A DNA stretch of 64,000 bases from Prostheceraeus crozeri. Its lineage: Eukaryota > Platyhelminthes > Polycladida > Euryleptidae. The position numbers and the translations under genes were made by a program. Numbering within the stretch: the stretch's first letter is position 1; each line of letters starts with the position of its first letter. Shown in pieces: positions 45,313 to 56,240 of the stretch. The stretch is from positions 1 to 64,000 of the forward strand of contig CAJQUW010012660.1 of assembly GCA_907163375.1 (NCBI GenBank). The letters are read 5' to 3'. The notes under the pieces are model-generated. The model saw only the letters and a list, made by a program, of their open reading frames with translations. It had not been told where the DNA came from and did no database searches.

Positions 45313-46377
45313 GTAGCGTTCCCTTCTTGTAAGATACTTTTAGATCACACTTTTGAAGATACAGAAACATTCTTTGGAGTCGTTTGGGAGATTTCAAAAT
45401 ATCTTTCTTGAATATAGTTTCCAATGGTTTGTGGTCCGATTCAACTGCGATGTTGGGTTTGCCATACAGATATTGATCAAATTTCGTACAAGAATGTACG
45501 ATTGCTAAACACTCTTTCTCTATTTATGCATGCCTTTGCTCAGTTTGAGTTAATGCTCTTGACGTAAATGAGATAGGTTTTCCATTTTGTAATAAAACTC
45601 CACCAAGTCCGGCTTCACTTGAATCACACTGTATTGTAACTTCCAACTTTGGATCAAAGTAGGCTAATACAGGAGCTTTGGCTATCATCATCTTTAATTT
45701 ATCTACCGCACTTTGATGGTTCTCAGTCCATTTCCATTCAGCATCGGCATGAGTTAATTTTCGCAGTGGTTCCATTACATCTGATAATTTGGGTAAAAAC
45801 TTTGCCAGGTATTGGCACATACCAATGAAGCGCATTAGGTCCTTTACATTCTGTGGGTTCGGCATTTTCGTTATGGCTTCGACCTTTCTTTGATCTATTT
45901 TGACACCTTTGTCAGTTAAGATATGTCCTATGAAAGGAACTTCGCTCATTCTTAATTTAATTTTTTCTTTGTTTAGTTTCAAATTCTTTTCTCTTGCCCT
46001 CTCAAGGAATCGTTTCAAATTTTCATCGTGATCTTTCATAGCCAATTCCTGAGTGTCTCTAAAACCACATATTAGGAAATCATCAGCGATAACTTCAACC
46101 CCATTCAGTCCTTCTGTAATCTCACTCATTTTCCTTTGCCATACTTCTGGAGCTGAACTTATTCCGAATGGCATTCTTCTCCAACAGTATCTGCCAAATG
46201 GTGTATTGAACGTTGTTAGGAGACTAGACTTTTGATCCAATTTTACCTGCCAGAATCCATCCTTTGCGTCAAGAAAACTAAAAATTTTAGCATTTTGTAA
46301 TCTTGTTGCGACATCCTCGATCGTTGGTAATGGAAAATGTTGTCTTTTTATAGCTTTATTCAAATTTCTTGGATCTA

Positions 46378-46426
46378 TCCCAGTCAACCCGTACACGTGT
46401 AATACACGTGTACTGGTTGACTGGGA
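46378..46426. repeat. 49-bp palindrome at the Gypsy/LINE junction
   Basis: Arms TCCCAGTCAACC and TACACGTGTA are mirrored with a single mismatch around a central AAT-type spacer. One edge coincides with the end of readable Gypsy RT and the other with the end of the LINE 3' UTR (AATAAACGC at about 46,430). Confidence 0.85.
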
Positions 46427-47024
46427 AGTAAGCGTTTATTGACTGATAATGGAAATCATGAAATTACAAAGTTGAACATACCAAAAGTTAAAAAAAATGT
46501 TACACAACATTTAATATATACAAAAGGAAAAGTTTCATTTGCCATAGCAAGCTGAGCACCATGCAAACAGAAAAGAAAAAGAGGACACATTTCTATATGA
46601 CCTGACATATTGCTGAGTTTTCTAAATGACTTTCGAGAGTTTCCAAGTTCATAACTAGGCAGGATCAAGGTAAAAACGCATCCAACCTACGCTGCGTTTG
46701 GCAATGAGGCAGAAGAAAATGTTTTGATGCACTCAAACGGTGTGGAATGATGTCATGAAGCGGATGTGACAAGTTTGTCTCACAGTATAAAAGAAAATTG
46801 CCAACAGCAGTCTCAAATCTAGACTCAAAAGAAGAGAAACTGTTGCAAGTGCACGATGAGCCACAAATCATTCGATGGGCTAATGTCTAACTTAACAATT
46901 AACTTTGATGGTAATCGGCCATACGCGGGTGAAGCATACATAAATAGGGAAGTTATAAGAGCATGATAGACAATTTTCAAAGCGCTGACTTGCATTACAA
47001 TCTTTAATGTTCGTATTACATATA

Positions 47025-49236
47025 CCGTATTTACTCGTTTAATCGCCCAGCCTCGAATAATCGCCCAGCCTCGAATAAACGCCCATCTAAAATTAAAAAG
47101 AGCGAATTAATCGCCCACCTCGTTTAAACGCCCACCCAATCAATTGATGCTACAAAATAGCTATTCTATTCCCACACAGTTTTCGTTACCATTACGAATG
47201 GCTGACCTAAATTGAGGACACTTTTCTTTTCAAATTATGCTGCTGACTCATAAACACTTCATCCGTTTCAATTTTTCGATAATAACTGAGAATCAGTTGA
47301 TTCAACATAGCGCGACGATGAAGACGAAAAGCTACTCAATATCATACAAGCTCGCTGCCCTCGATTTCCTAAAATTCCACAACGTTTCGGAAGCAGCACG
47401 TAAATTCAATGTAGACAGGAAACGAATTCGTGAATGGAGAGAGCAGGAGAAGAAGCTGCGTGAAGAAGACAAAGTGTGCGTTCAAAAAAAGAGGAAACGT
47501 CTCAGCGGTGGTGGAAGAAAACCGAGATGTGAAGAACTTGAAAGGAAATTGCAAGCATGGATTTGTTCCAGAAGAGAAGAAAGACTCCCCGTATCGCGAA
47601 CTATGATTCAACGACAGGCTATGGAGATATTTCAACAAGATGGCAAAGAAAACTTTGCTGCCAGTAACGGCTGGCTAATGCGCTTTCTAAAACGCTTTGG
47701 CTTTACCTTACGTCGACGTACTACTGTTTCTCAAAGAATTCCTGCATTATTTATACCGAAGATCGTATCATTCATTCGTTATTTGGAGGAAATGAGAAAA
47801 ACGAAGAAATACAAGCCTGGTGACATTTACGTAATGGACGAAACACCTGTTTGGGTTGAGCCGTTAGCGGAGACGACCATTGACAGAAAAGGCGTTAAAT
47901 CTGTCCCAATCAAAAGTACTGGTCACGAAAAGGTTCGCCTCACCGTAGCTTTGACAGCCAAAGCTGATGGTACAAAACTGAAACCTTACATAATTATACC
48001 GAGGAAACGAGAGATAAAGGAGCTGAAAGATTCGTTCAAAGACGTGGTTCTTTCTTTTAATCAGAAGAGTTGGATGGATAATCAGTTGACTAAAGATTAT
48101 CTTCAGCGAGTCATTGGTCAACTCACGTTCAACAAACGCCTTATCATTTAGGATTCATATGCCTGCCATCTGTCGTCTGAAACAAAAGCGACGATGCGAA
48201 ATTTTCGCTTGGATAGCGCAATCGTTCCTGCTGGCTGTACTTCTCTGATACAAGCTCCCGACATTTCATGGAATAAATCTCTGAAAACTAGTATAAAGAA
48301 ATTTTACACTGAATGGCTTACATCAGGAGAACATACCTATTCAAAGAATGGAAATATGAGGCCCCCTTCTTTTGTAAAAATTGTTGAATGGATCCATGAA
48401 AGCTGGAAGAACATTCCAACCGAGCAGATTTGTCACTCAATGAAGCACTGTGCTATTACAACAAATCTCGACGGGTCAGAAGATGACCTCATACATTGCT
48501 TCAAGACCAATGAGAATAATTTCGGGCTGCAGCTTTTGAAGGAGGAACGCGCTAAAGGGATACCAGTGAGTGTTGATCTCAGTGATGATGAATTCGAGTG
48601 TTGTGACACTATTGACAATGATGCTTCAGACAGTTGTGAGGCAGAGGAGGAGTTCGATTCCTCTTGGTGTGATTCTGATGAATCAAACTGAACAATGAAA
48701 TTGTACTTCTGTGAATAAAAGCGTTGTTTTTGGTTCTATAACTGATAATTTTTGTGTAAATACTGGGCATTTCTGGGCTGGGCAAAAAAGTAATTGCAAC
48801 GAAAAAAAGATATTAGATGCCAAATAACATTTCGTAAAAATTGGCCAAAAAATTCCAAACATAGATAGTGCGTTTGCCTAACTGCTTGTTCTTTTCATAT
48901 ACCGGTATGTTGATTATCAAACTGAAATAGATATAATAAAATTTCTATAGATTCTATCTATTAAGTAAAAGAAGTAAGATAAATTATAAAGTAATGAAAT
49001 AAAGTATGTATAAAGTAAAGTAAAAAAAGATAAGAGAAAAAGTTTAAATGCGCTAATTAAGTAAACTGTAATCTGAACAATATACAAATATGTATATCAA
49101 ACCAAAAATATTACGCACAATTTAATCTCTTCAAAATAAACGCCCATCTCGAATAAACGCCCAGCCTCAAATAACCGCCCATCATAAAATCTAAAAATTT
49201 AAATAAACGCCCGGGCGTTTATTCGAGTAAATACGG
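47025..49236 (+). mobile_element. Tigger/pogo-type element (2.2 kb) inside the LINE
   Basis: Ends CCGTATTTACTCG at 47,025 and CGAGTAAATACGG at 49,236, each flanked by TA (47,023-47,024 and 49,237-49,238). Subterminal arrays of AATAATCGCCCAGCCTCG-type repeats occur on both sides. It carries one transposase gene with a single stop. Removing it restores continuity of the minus-strand LINE, so it is the younger insertion. Confidence 0.93.
47318..48691 (+). pseudogene. Tigger/pogo transposase with one premature stop
   Basis: The start at 47,318 (MKTKSYSISYK) opens the N-terminal psq/Brinker-like HTH (LAALDFLKFHNVSEAARKFN), followed by a CENPB-type HTH (NFAASNGWLMRFLKRFGF). The DDE core has D1 in YVMDETPVW, D2 in DSYACHLSS and D3 in IQAPDISWNK. 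The acidic tail (DLSDDEFECC, EAEEEFDSS) is typical. A TAG at 48,149-48,151 stands where the family has W just before D2, so it is inactive as read. Otherwise the frame is whole, which points to recent decay. Confidence 0.92.
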
Positions 49237-49712
49237 TAGTCTTTGAGAAGCCCGCTTAAGCATTGCAGAAATTTGGTCGTCCCAATTCAATTTGTCGTTG
49301 ACAATAATTCCGAGAATTTTTACTGAGGTTGACGACTGCAAGCGCTTTGACAGAATTCACCAGAGTTTGGATTTCGGCGTAGGCTATACATAATTGCTGA
49401 GTCTTTGATACGTTTATTTGAAATCCCATAGCATCGACCCTTTGAAGTATGTCGTCAAAAACAACCGATGAATGGTCTGAAACAGTTATTGACTGGATAA
49501 TGGTAAGATCGTCAGCGTACTTAACAATCTTAGTGTCATCACGCGTAGAATGCAATTGTCCCATATAAATGTTGAATATGTACGGCCCCAAGACTGATCC
49601 TTGTGGAACCCTGATTTCACAACAAACGATGGACCAAACGACCCTTTAATGACAACTCGCACACTTCTCGAAACCAAGTACGATTGGAGCCACATTATAA
49701 AGCCGTGATCAA

Positions 49713-50060
49713 TACCACAACTCATCGTATGTTGCGAAGCATCCTCGGAGTAACAAGAAAAGATAGGACAAGAAATGAAGACATTCGCGGAGCACTCGGG
49801 ATTCATCCGATTGATGGGATCATGCGGTGACACAGACTGAGGTGGTACGGGCACGTGGTACGTAGACCTCGCGAACACCAGACACGGCTAGCGTTGGGAA
49901 TGTCTGTGCCAGGGCCAAGAAGCAGAGGGCGACCAAAGAAGACATTGGGGCGTCAGGTGATGGAGGACATTAAAATCATTGGAGCCTCAACCGTGGATGC
50001 ATTAGACCGCTCGAGATGGAGGAGGAAAATTAGGCCGCCCCTTTCACTGGGATAAGGCCT
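49713..50060 (+). mobile_element. RTE/CFDP2-like LINE C-terminal fragment
   Basis: Reads HRMLRSILGVTRKDRTRN, then LRWYGHVVRRPREHQTRLAL and GRPKKTLGRQV, the same C-terminal domain as at 25.2-25.7 kb. There is one in-frame stop near 49,826. The fragment abuts the opposite-strand LINE at 49,720. Confidence 0.8.
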
Positions 50061-51289
50061 TTCAAGGTGAGCATTCTAATATGATTCTTGTCGGGATTCT
50101 AAAATGAAAAATTCATGCACAACCGAGTAACTTATCAATGACAGTAAATAGTAATACTGAATAGCTTAATTAACAGTAGAAGAATGAATAATAGACAATT
50201 ATGTGGATGTAGAAACAAACCTCTTATAACTTATAACTCTTTTTCTTGTCCTTGCGGAGCAAGCTGTTGTGGGAAAAGCACACGATCTCTCAGTCAGAAG
50301 AAAGGAGCACATTCCCAACTGGTTGCCTACCTCAACTTGCGGCCCAAGTCAAGAAAGCCGATACAATCAGCCGCAACTCTCCATGTAAGCGAGTGTCAGC
50401 ACAAACCGAATGTCCTGACAGAGGCCTTCAAGCTCACAATCAGGCTAAAGATCATTTCCATCTTTCCATCATCGAAAGTATGACGAAAGGCGTAAGAGGA
50501 GTCCGATGAACTGAAAAATGTTTGACGACATGGTAGTTGTTTGTGTCTGGTTATCATGTTCATTGTCTAGATCGAGTGATAGAGAAGTTGTCGATGTTAC
50601 CATTGTATTTCGCATTTTCAACTTCTGGTGGAATTGACTTGCCCGACCAATTGAAAAAAACTTATGAAAATGATATTCGTGCGAAATATAAATATTAGCT
50701 GCGTTTGTTTTTTGGCATGCTGCATGTGTCACTCTGTAATTCGCACATCGTCTTCAAAGATTGTGTACAAAGAAATCAACCATTTCTTCGGAGGAATTCC
50801 GGCAAATTTATATTCGATCACTTGTGGCTTCGCTTTGATCTCGGAAGAGATCGTCATCGGAAACTTGTTTGCAGTAAAAGCTTGATTTGCTAGGAAGTTC
50901 GGCCTTTCTCCCAGCATTTGCCGATTTATTCAAACAATAGAGGCTGGTGTCACCATTTCTCAACAAGGAAAACAAACTTTCGTTCAAATATTTTAATTGG
51001 TTAATTGGTATATTTAATTGGCACCTATATTGCTAGTTTACCTTAAACTGCTACTATAGATTTCATGAGTAGTATTAAATTTTTACCTCCTTTGACGTAT
51101 GATGGTCCATTTATGGACCACCGTGAGAAAATGTACTAAATCGTCGCCAATACATGTTTCTGGCCGGAATATACGAGTATATTTTGGTTTTCAAAAATAT
51201 TAGAAATGCAGAAAAATCTGTCCTAAGTTCTTTACTTGTCATCCTCAAAGGGCATGCATGGATGCACATGGCTCACATGGCATGCATGG
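50061..51289. other. Stretch with no recognisable gene
   Basis: A GC-richer patch at 50,240-50,510 carries two overlapping plus-strand frames of about 90-100 codons without recognisable domains. Otherwise AT-rich. TGCATGGAT-type short repeats appear near 51,255. Confidence 0.4.
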
Positions 51290-51960
51290 ATTAAGTATAT
51301 TACGTAGAGTAGCAACTCAGTATTAATTATATCCCCAATGTGTACACAGTTTCGATTTCATTAATTGAACTCGAAGTGAAACACAGTACCACATGTGAGA
51401 TCTGCAAATTTTCACATTTTTGGAGAAATTTGCACACAATGGACTCACCATGATAGCAATACAGAAGGAATAATTGTGTTTTACAAATTCTCCGTGTCAT
51501 GTCAACCTTGGAGAGTTAATATAGCTTGTTAAATTAGCAATTCGATGGTTACTATTACTTTAAGACTCAGCCTTATTAAAAATAGTATTTTCTTAAGCAT
51601 GACATACCACAAAACTACCTGCCACTGAAAGAGAAAAATTCATGTCACAATCAAAGACATCATAATTAACTTTAAAAGGCGTAAATGGGTCCGCATTGCT
51701 ATTCAGATTCGAGAAGTGAAGTGGAACATAAATTTAGTCAATCATAAAATCATGCCGATGAAAATTGAATTAAAAGCTTGAAATTTCAGCAAGAAGCACA
51801 ATAAGATCTCAACCTTTCCATGAAGAACTGCATTATAATGTGGCACATGAAATTTCCCTGATAATCAGCTTAATTTCTGCTTATTTAAGACACCTGTTAG
51901 TAAGTTCTACTTCAGTTTGATATCCAACAATTTTCATAAAGTGGCTATATCCACCAAGAT
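51290..51960 (-). repeat. Dispersed repeat family R1, copy 3 (longest)
   Basis: Uninterrupted minus-strand copy containing both halves seen at 23,670-23,885 and 24,868-25,075, plus the 190-bp middle that copy 1 (1,905-2,085) partly keeps. It is about 670 bp, non-coding, with no terminal repeats found. It serves as the reference for the family in this window. Confidence 0.75.
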
Positions 51961-52289
51961 GCGCAGATATTTTTCATCTTTTGAATTCACATCGGTAGTA
52001 TATAAACATAGGAATAATCTGCAAAAATTTAGCTTTTTAAAAAGCTTTTTAATTCGAACCAGTGATGTTTCATATTTTGAGTGCAAGTTGAGATCAGAAA
52101 GTATCTAGATCTTTTTTAGCAGCGTAGTTTATTTCAAAACTTTTCTCAATATCTAGAAGATTTTGTTGATATTTTTGTAAATATAACTTGCTTTTAAATC
52201 AATCTTTTGAAATTTACTCTCAGAGCAGTGTACTTATGTTGAATTGTTCAGATTACTTTTACTTGGCTATTCCATGCATTAAATTTCTA

Positions 52290-52500
52290 TTCAAGAGGTG
52301 AGAACAAAATCTGACTTAAATCATTACGGGAACTACAAACGTTTCTGGCTTATTTGCCGTCATCAGTGTAGTACCCTATTGTAAGGCATCTGATTTACTG
52401 ACTCTGCAATAGGGTATACTACACTGATGACGGCAAATAAGCCAGAAACGTTTATAGTTTCCTTAATGATTTTAGTCAGATTTTGTTCTCACCTCTTGAA
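52290..52500. repeat. Foldback repeat with hammerhead-like motif in each arm
   Basis: Arms of about 93 bases (TTCAAGAGGTGAGAACAAAA... and its complement) around a spacer of about 25 bases. Each arm, read inward to outward, contains CTGATGA, a GGC..GCC mini-stem and GAAAC, the order of a hammerhead ribozyme core. A Penelope-like element, a group known to carry hammerheads, lies 1.1 kb downstream. Confidence 0.75.
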
Positions 52501-52650
52501 TTTTTTCCTTTCTGGGTTTCGGCATGTATAGATTAATTAAATTTCTAGAACATCAATGAATATTTACAAGCGAAGTCCGAGCACCGAATGACCCCTAAAG
52601 AGAGCGTTCACTTTTCTATGCAACAATGCAAATCACAAAATAAGTCTGTT

Positions 52651-52656
52651 TTTATT
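52651..52656 (-). terminator. Polyadenylation signal of the lysine-rich peptide gene
   Basis: AATAAA on the minus strand, about 290 bases past the stop codon at 52,949; no closer signal was noticed. Confidence 0.5.
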
Positions 52657-52948
52657 CGAGGACAACCAGTTTTTGGTCATAGTGCAGTCTTGATACTTTA
52701 CTTGAAAACAAAACGTCTTGTTCATGCCTTATAAAAACACCGTTGAAAATAATAAAACATCTATTAACACCAAAAAATGAGATAAACATAGTGATAGACA
52801 CTGAAATACAATTTAAAGGTAATGAGTGCATGAATAATATTCGTATAGACATTATTAAGGGGACGGATATCAATCGCATGCATATCGATTATTCAAGCAA
52901 TGAGACAGGCTCATCATATATAGCCTACGACAAGGTTAGTCAATGGAA

Positions 52949-53485
52949 TCAGTCATCTTCCTTCTTATTTTTCTTCTTTTTCTTTTTCTGCTTCTTCTTT
53001 TTCTTTATAATATGCAACTTTTCTGCAATCTTTTTCAGAAGTTTCTTAGCCCCTTTAGCTGCCTTCTTTACTAATCCTTTAACTTTATTCTTAATTTTAT
53101 CCTTGACTTCACTTACATTATTCATAATTGTATTCTTGATTGCTTCCTTAGCTGATATCAAGACTTTTTTGAGTTCTGCTTTGGCTTCTGCCTTGCCTTT
53201 TTCCTTTGCAGATTTTATCGCGGAGGTTATGAAGGGAATAAGTTGAAAAATGAACCTCTTCGGTCTAGCATGCCTTTTTGTAGTCGAGAGACTTCTTTCC
53301 CTTCGTTTATGCACAGAACGCTTGCTTGGCGGCAAAACTCCATTGATGCCAAAAGTGTCATCGGTATTCGTTATTCTTGTACTTCCAGCATCGAGATGAT
53401 CTGGAATTACGTTAGTTGCAATATTCCGAATGTTAATGATTGTAACAGCACTCAAGAGTAAGATAGCTGTAGTAGCCGACATCAT
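52949..53485 (-). CDS. Secreted lysine-rich peptide precursor (178 aa), likely host gene
   Basis: Open frame from a double ATG at 53,485, directly preceded by TTTGCCTTTCAG, a strong 3' splice site, so an upstream non-coding exon is likely. Residues 1-19 are hydrophobic, like a signal peptide. Several basic cleavage sites follow, the clearest being RPKR at 74-77 (furin type). The remainder, 78-178, begins FIFQLIPFITSAI, then becomes an amphipathic, lysine-rich helix region (KEAIKN, VKDKIKNKVKGLVKKAAKGAKKLLKKI) and ends in a near-pure lysine tract. A cationic secreted peptide acting on membranes is a reasonable inference; no family is recognised. It could also be a low-complexity structural protein. 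Confidence 0.6.
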   Translation of the reverse strand: MMSATTAILLLSAVTIINIRNIATNVIPDHLDAGSTRITNTDDTFGINGVLPPSKRSVHKRRERSLSTTKRHARPKRFIFQLIPFITSAIKSAKEKGKAEAKAELKKVLISAKEAIKNTIMNNVSEVKDKIKNKVKGLVKKAAKGAKKLLKKIAEKLHIIKKKKKQKKKKKKNKKEDD

Positions 53486-53559
53486 CTGAAAGGCAAATTC
53501 ATCTGATTAGAGGCTTGAAATAAAAGCATCGGTCAAAAGGAAATGCTACTAAAAACTTG

Positions 53560-55520
53560 TTACTTTTATCCTGTTACTTTTCTTCTCATGATGGTTCTAT
53601 TCATGCAAACGGACAGTGCAACAATGGGAAGGAGTTTGGGACCTGTCGCGGCAAATATATTTATGAACTCCTTTGAGAATTTGACCCGTCGTGAAGGGGA
53701 GAGGACTGGCATTGGCATTCCTTCCTTTTGGGTTCGTTATGTGTACGATGTGTTATTATTTTGGCCGTCGAGTAATGGTGATTTCATGAAATTTTTTGAA
53801 TTAGTGAACAGTTTGAGGCCCGCAATCACATTTTCGTTGGAGGAAGAAGTGGAGGGTAGAATAATCTCGTTTTTGGACATTCTCATCGACCGTAGCGATG
53901 GACTGGGGTTTTCAGTGTATCGTAAGCCGACCCACACCAACCTGTATTTGAACAGATCATCCAATCATCCGCGGTCTTCATTCAAGTCTGTTGTTAGGTC
54001 ACTGACCACAAGGGCTACCCGCATCTGCTCTGCCGAAAAGTTATCTCAGAGAAGAGGTTCGTCCAACAACACGCTCCTATGCAACGGCTACAACCATAAA
54101 GAGATCAAGGCTGGTTGGATGGATCGCACGAATGAAAGTGTAGAACAATCAGAGACTTCTTCGCGTCGCATGAGTTTGCCTTACATCAGAGGGGTGTCAC
54201 AGCGGCTGTCAGCAGTTCTCCAAGTTGCCGGAGTTAAAGTCAGCATGAAGCCAATGCGAACCTTACGATCTACGCCCGCAAACGCCCGCATCCCTCCGAA
54301 GCAGTATAGGGTGATCTATTCCTTCAACTGTTCTGAGTGCGATTGGGTCTACGTTGGTCAGTCTGGAAGAACCGTGAGGACAGACAGAAGGACATAAGCG
54401 TGGCATCAAGAATGTAGAGGTGGATTGGTCAGAAGTGGCCAAACACACTTTTGAAAGTGAAACATTGATTTCTGCAGTAACTGCAGTGTTGAGCAAAGGG
54501 TGGAGAAGAAGACTAGTCAAAGAGGCAATCTGGACGAAGAGACTTGGCGGGGACAATCGAGTCAACCACGACTTGGGTTCTGCTTGGGACAGAGTCCTGG
54601 ACAAATAGTTTCGTTGTAAATAGTTTTCACTTTCTCTCGTATCTTTTTCGACTTTTAGCTAGCTACTTACTTATGGATTTTTTAGTAATGTGCTTTCACT
54701 GGTTTTCTGTCTTCGGCACAGAATAGATTCATCTGCGCGCGCTTCGGTTTCCCAGAAAGGAAGAATTGTATGTAACCTTGATATTGAAATGGCACATCAC
54801 CGAATTAGAAAGCTTTGCTCCTTCTCGAATGGATAATTCGTGTATCGCTTGCTATTTGGAAATGGCAAACAATAAGCTGTCAGCAGAGGACAGTAGAGCC
54901 AGTGAGAGATGCGTGCGTGCTGTGATATCACGTCGCACACACCAAAACACATCGCTGCGTAGCTTCGATTCAATGTATGCAATATACAGTGAGCAATGCC
55001 GAGGAGAGGATCATCAAGTGAACTAATTTTCGTACGCCTGCTACTTTCTTTAATAATGATCGGAAAGGCCAACATTATGGAGAAAACTTGTGCGCAATGA
55101 TCTGAATTCTTCGAATCTGAAGGAATTTTGGCAATCGAAGCACTTTGCTGGAACTCACTTTAATCCGCAACCGACTCACGATTTTTTTCCTATCTCTGTA
55201 TAGTATTAGGAATTCCTTTTTGCCCACCTAATAGGTTCCCCAATGTGCCGTCCATTTCGTATTAATCACACTTCTAGCAAACCGAAGGAGATAAACAAAA
55301 TATTTAATTCTGAGGTCTTCGGTATTGTTATTATGACTTGTGGCTTATCATTTTGATGTTCACTGCAATGCATGTCTGAGCCCTGTTCATCTGCTTGTAT
55401 CAGTTTCTCTGAAGATGATGCGCGGAGCGCACCGAAAGTACTCGGATTAGGGAAAAAACATTGGCACATCACTGTTTGCCAACATCAGGCTCGGGGATTT
55501 CCTCTAAAACAATAATAAAA
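53560..55520 (+). mobile_element. Penelope-like element, 5'-truncated and degraded
   Basis: RT remains: SLGPVAANIFMNSFE, then PSFWVRYVYDVLLF (active-site box) near 53,740, then SFLDILIDR and VYRKPTHTNLYLNRSSNHP, which is diagnostic of this group. A GIY-YIG endonuclease follows at about 54,300-54,390 (VIYSFNCSECDWVYVGQSGR). The rest, to about 55,520, is non-coding 3' sequence with a hammerhead-like hairpin at 55,409. The copy is broken in several places and lacks its 5' part. Confidence 0.85.
55409..55446 (+). ncRNA. Hammerhead-like motif at the Penelope 3' end
   Basis: CTGAAGA, a TGCGC-GGA-GCGCA stem-loop, then CCGAAAGTAC: the order CUGANGA, stem II, GAAA of a hammerhead core. The third stem and cleavage site were not established. 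The location in a Penelope-like element supports it. Confidence 0.4.
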
Positions 55521-55599
55521 ACTTTGAACACAGTAATATTTGTAAATATTAGTAGCCAATTCTAGCCCCTTTCACCGTAATTTGCACTAAAGTACATGC

Positions 55600-55760
55600 C
55601 CCGGAGCACACGCCCACGCATCGGGTAGCGAAGAAGAGAGGAAACAGAGCACACGCCCACGCATCAGAGCACGCATCGGCGCACTTGGGGGTAGAGCACG
55701 GAGCACCAATCGGAGCACGCGGCGCCGAGCACGTGTGATGAGTCACCGCAGGGTATATAA
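55600..55760 (+). promoter_or_regulatory. Promoter of the first element II gene
   Basis: TATATAA at 55,754-55,760 lies 35 bases ahead of the ATG. Upstream are about seven GAGCAC copies, two CGCCCACGC sites (55,611 and 55,654; complement of the EGR/Zif268 site GCGTGGGCG) and GGAGCACCAATCGGAGCAC at 55,700-55,718. The last block recurs almost unchanged at 63,029. Confidence 0.7.
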
Positions 55761-55795
55761 GGAAAGACGCTGCCAGAGAAAATCATTCTCATCAT

Positions 55796-56215
55796 ATGTC
55801 GACAACATTAACGTTACGTCCTCTGGCTGCGACACGTCATCCCAAGGAGGAGATATCCTATACACCTTATTCATCGAAAGACTTTATTGTGGAACGAGAC
55901 TGTAATACACTGTATATTATTCCGACAAAGGAGAAGAGTGTGTCGTTAGAGAAGATTATTGCAGAGCTTCGTATTCAGTTGCTGAATGTAATACTGTATG
56001 GACCACGCTTCTTGTTTGATATTCGAACATCTGCAAAGTTCCCCAAAGGTGCACTGGACGTGTCCTATCGCTATTTGAACATTGGTGACGATTGGGACGT
56101 GGAAGAACTGATTGATTCGTTGCAGAAGAAGTTACGTTCTCAACTGGAGTGTCGTTATTTTGGAGGAATCTTGTGTATGCAGATTGACATTGGGTTTGGT
56201 TCATTGTTTACGTAA
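55796..56215 (+). CDS. Element II small protein C (139 aa)
   Basis: First gene after a strong TATA box. The layout, helix (SLEKIIAELRIQL), strand (FLFDIRT), loop, helix (VEELIDSLQKKLRSQLE), strand (MQIDIGF), parallels the 140-residue proteins A and B of element I and protein D at 59,512. Sequence identity is low, so the relationship rests on length, layout and location. No enzyme motif is seen. The next gene starts 25 bases after its stop codon. Confidence 0.7.
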   Translation: MSTTLTLRPLAATRHPKEEISYTPYSSKDFIVERDCNTLYIIPTKEKSVSLEKIIAELRIQLLNVILYGPRFLFDIRTSAKFPKGALDVSYRYLNIGDDWDVEELIDSLQKKLRSQLECRYFGGILCMQIDIGFGSLFT

Positions 56216-56240
56216 GATACATGATCTGAACCACGATTTA

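Larger units (their letters stand above)
42760..46390 (-). mobile_element. Ty3/Gypsy pol, partial (fossil), with a Tc1 inserted
   Basis: Minus-strand order: reverse transcriptase with FLDAKDGFWQVKL and a V-ADD active-site box, start of RNase H (46,396-45,524) and its continuation (to about 45,315), then the H2C2 zinc-binding domain of integrase (43,972-43,730), integrase core remnants, and the integrase C-terminus (43,317-42,760). Gag and protease are absent: the element is cut at about 46,390, where a palindrome and a LINE begin. No LTRs were recognised. It is broken, with several breaks, and is old. The Tc1 derivative sits between RNase H and the integrase part. Confidence 0.88.
46427..49720 (-). 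mobile_element. CR1/Daphne-like LINE, RT part, interrupted by Tigger
   Basis: The RT segment at 49,720-49,240 reads GPYIFNIYM, VKYADDLTIIQ and INVSKTQQL. After the Tigger insertion the C-terminal part resumes at 47,020 (ITSLFMYASPAYGRL) and ends at 46,665 (ICGSSCTCN..., LLPHCQTQRRLDAF). It closes with AATAAACGC near 46,430. The sequence is the same family as 23,880-24,866. Several disruptions are present, and the 5' end is missing. Confidence 0.85.

Noticed and set aside
50184-50509. Two overlapping frames of about 90-100 codons
   Set aside because: Moderate GC content lengthens chance frames; no domain, and neither frame continues into a splice-bounded structure.
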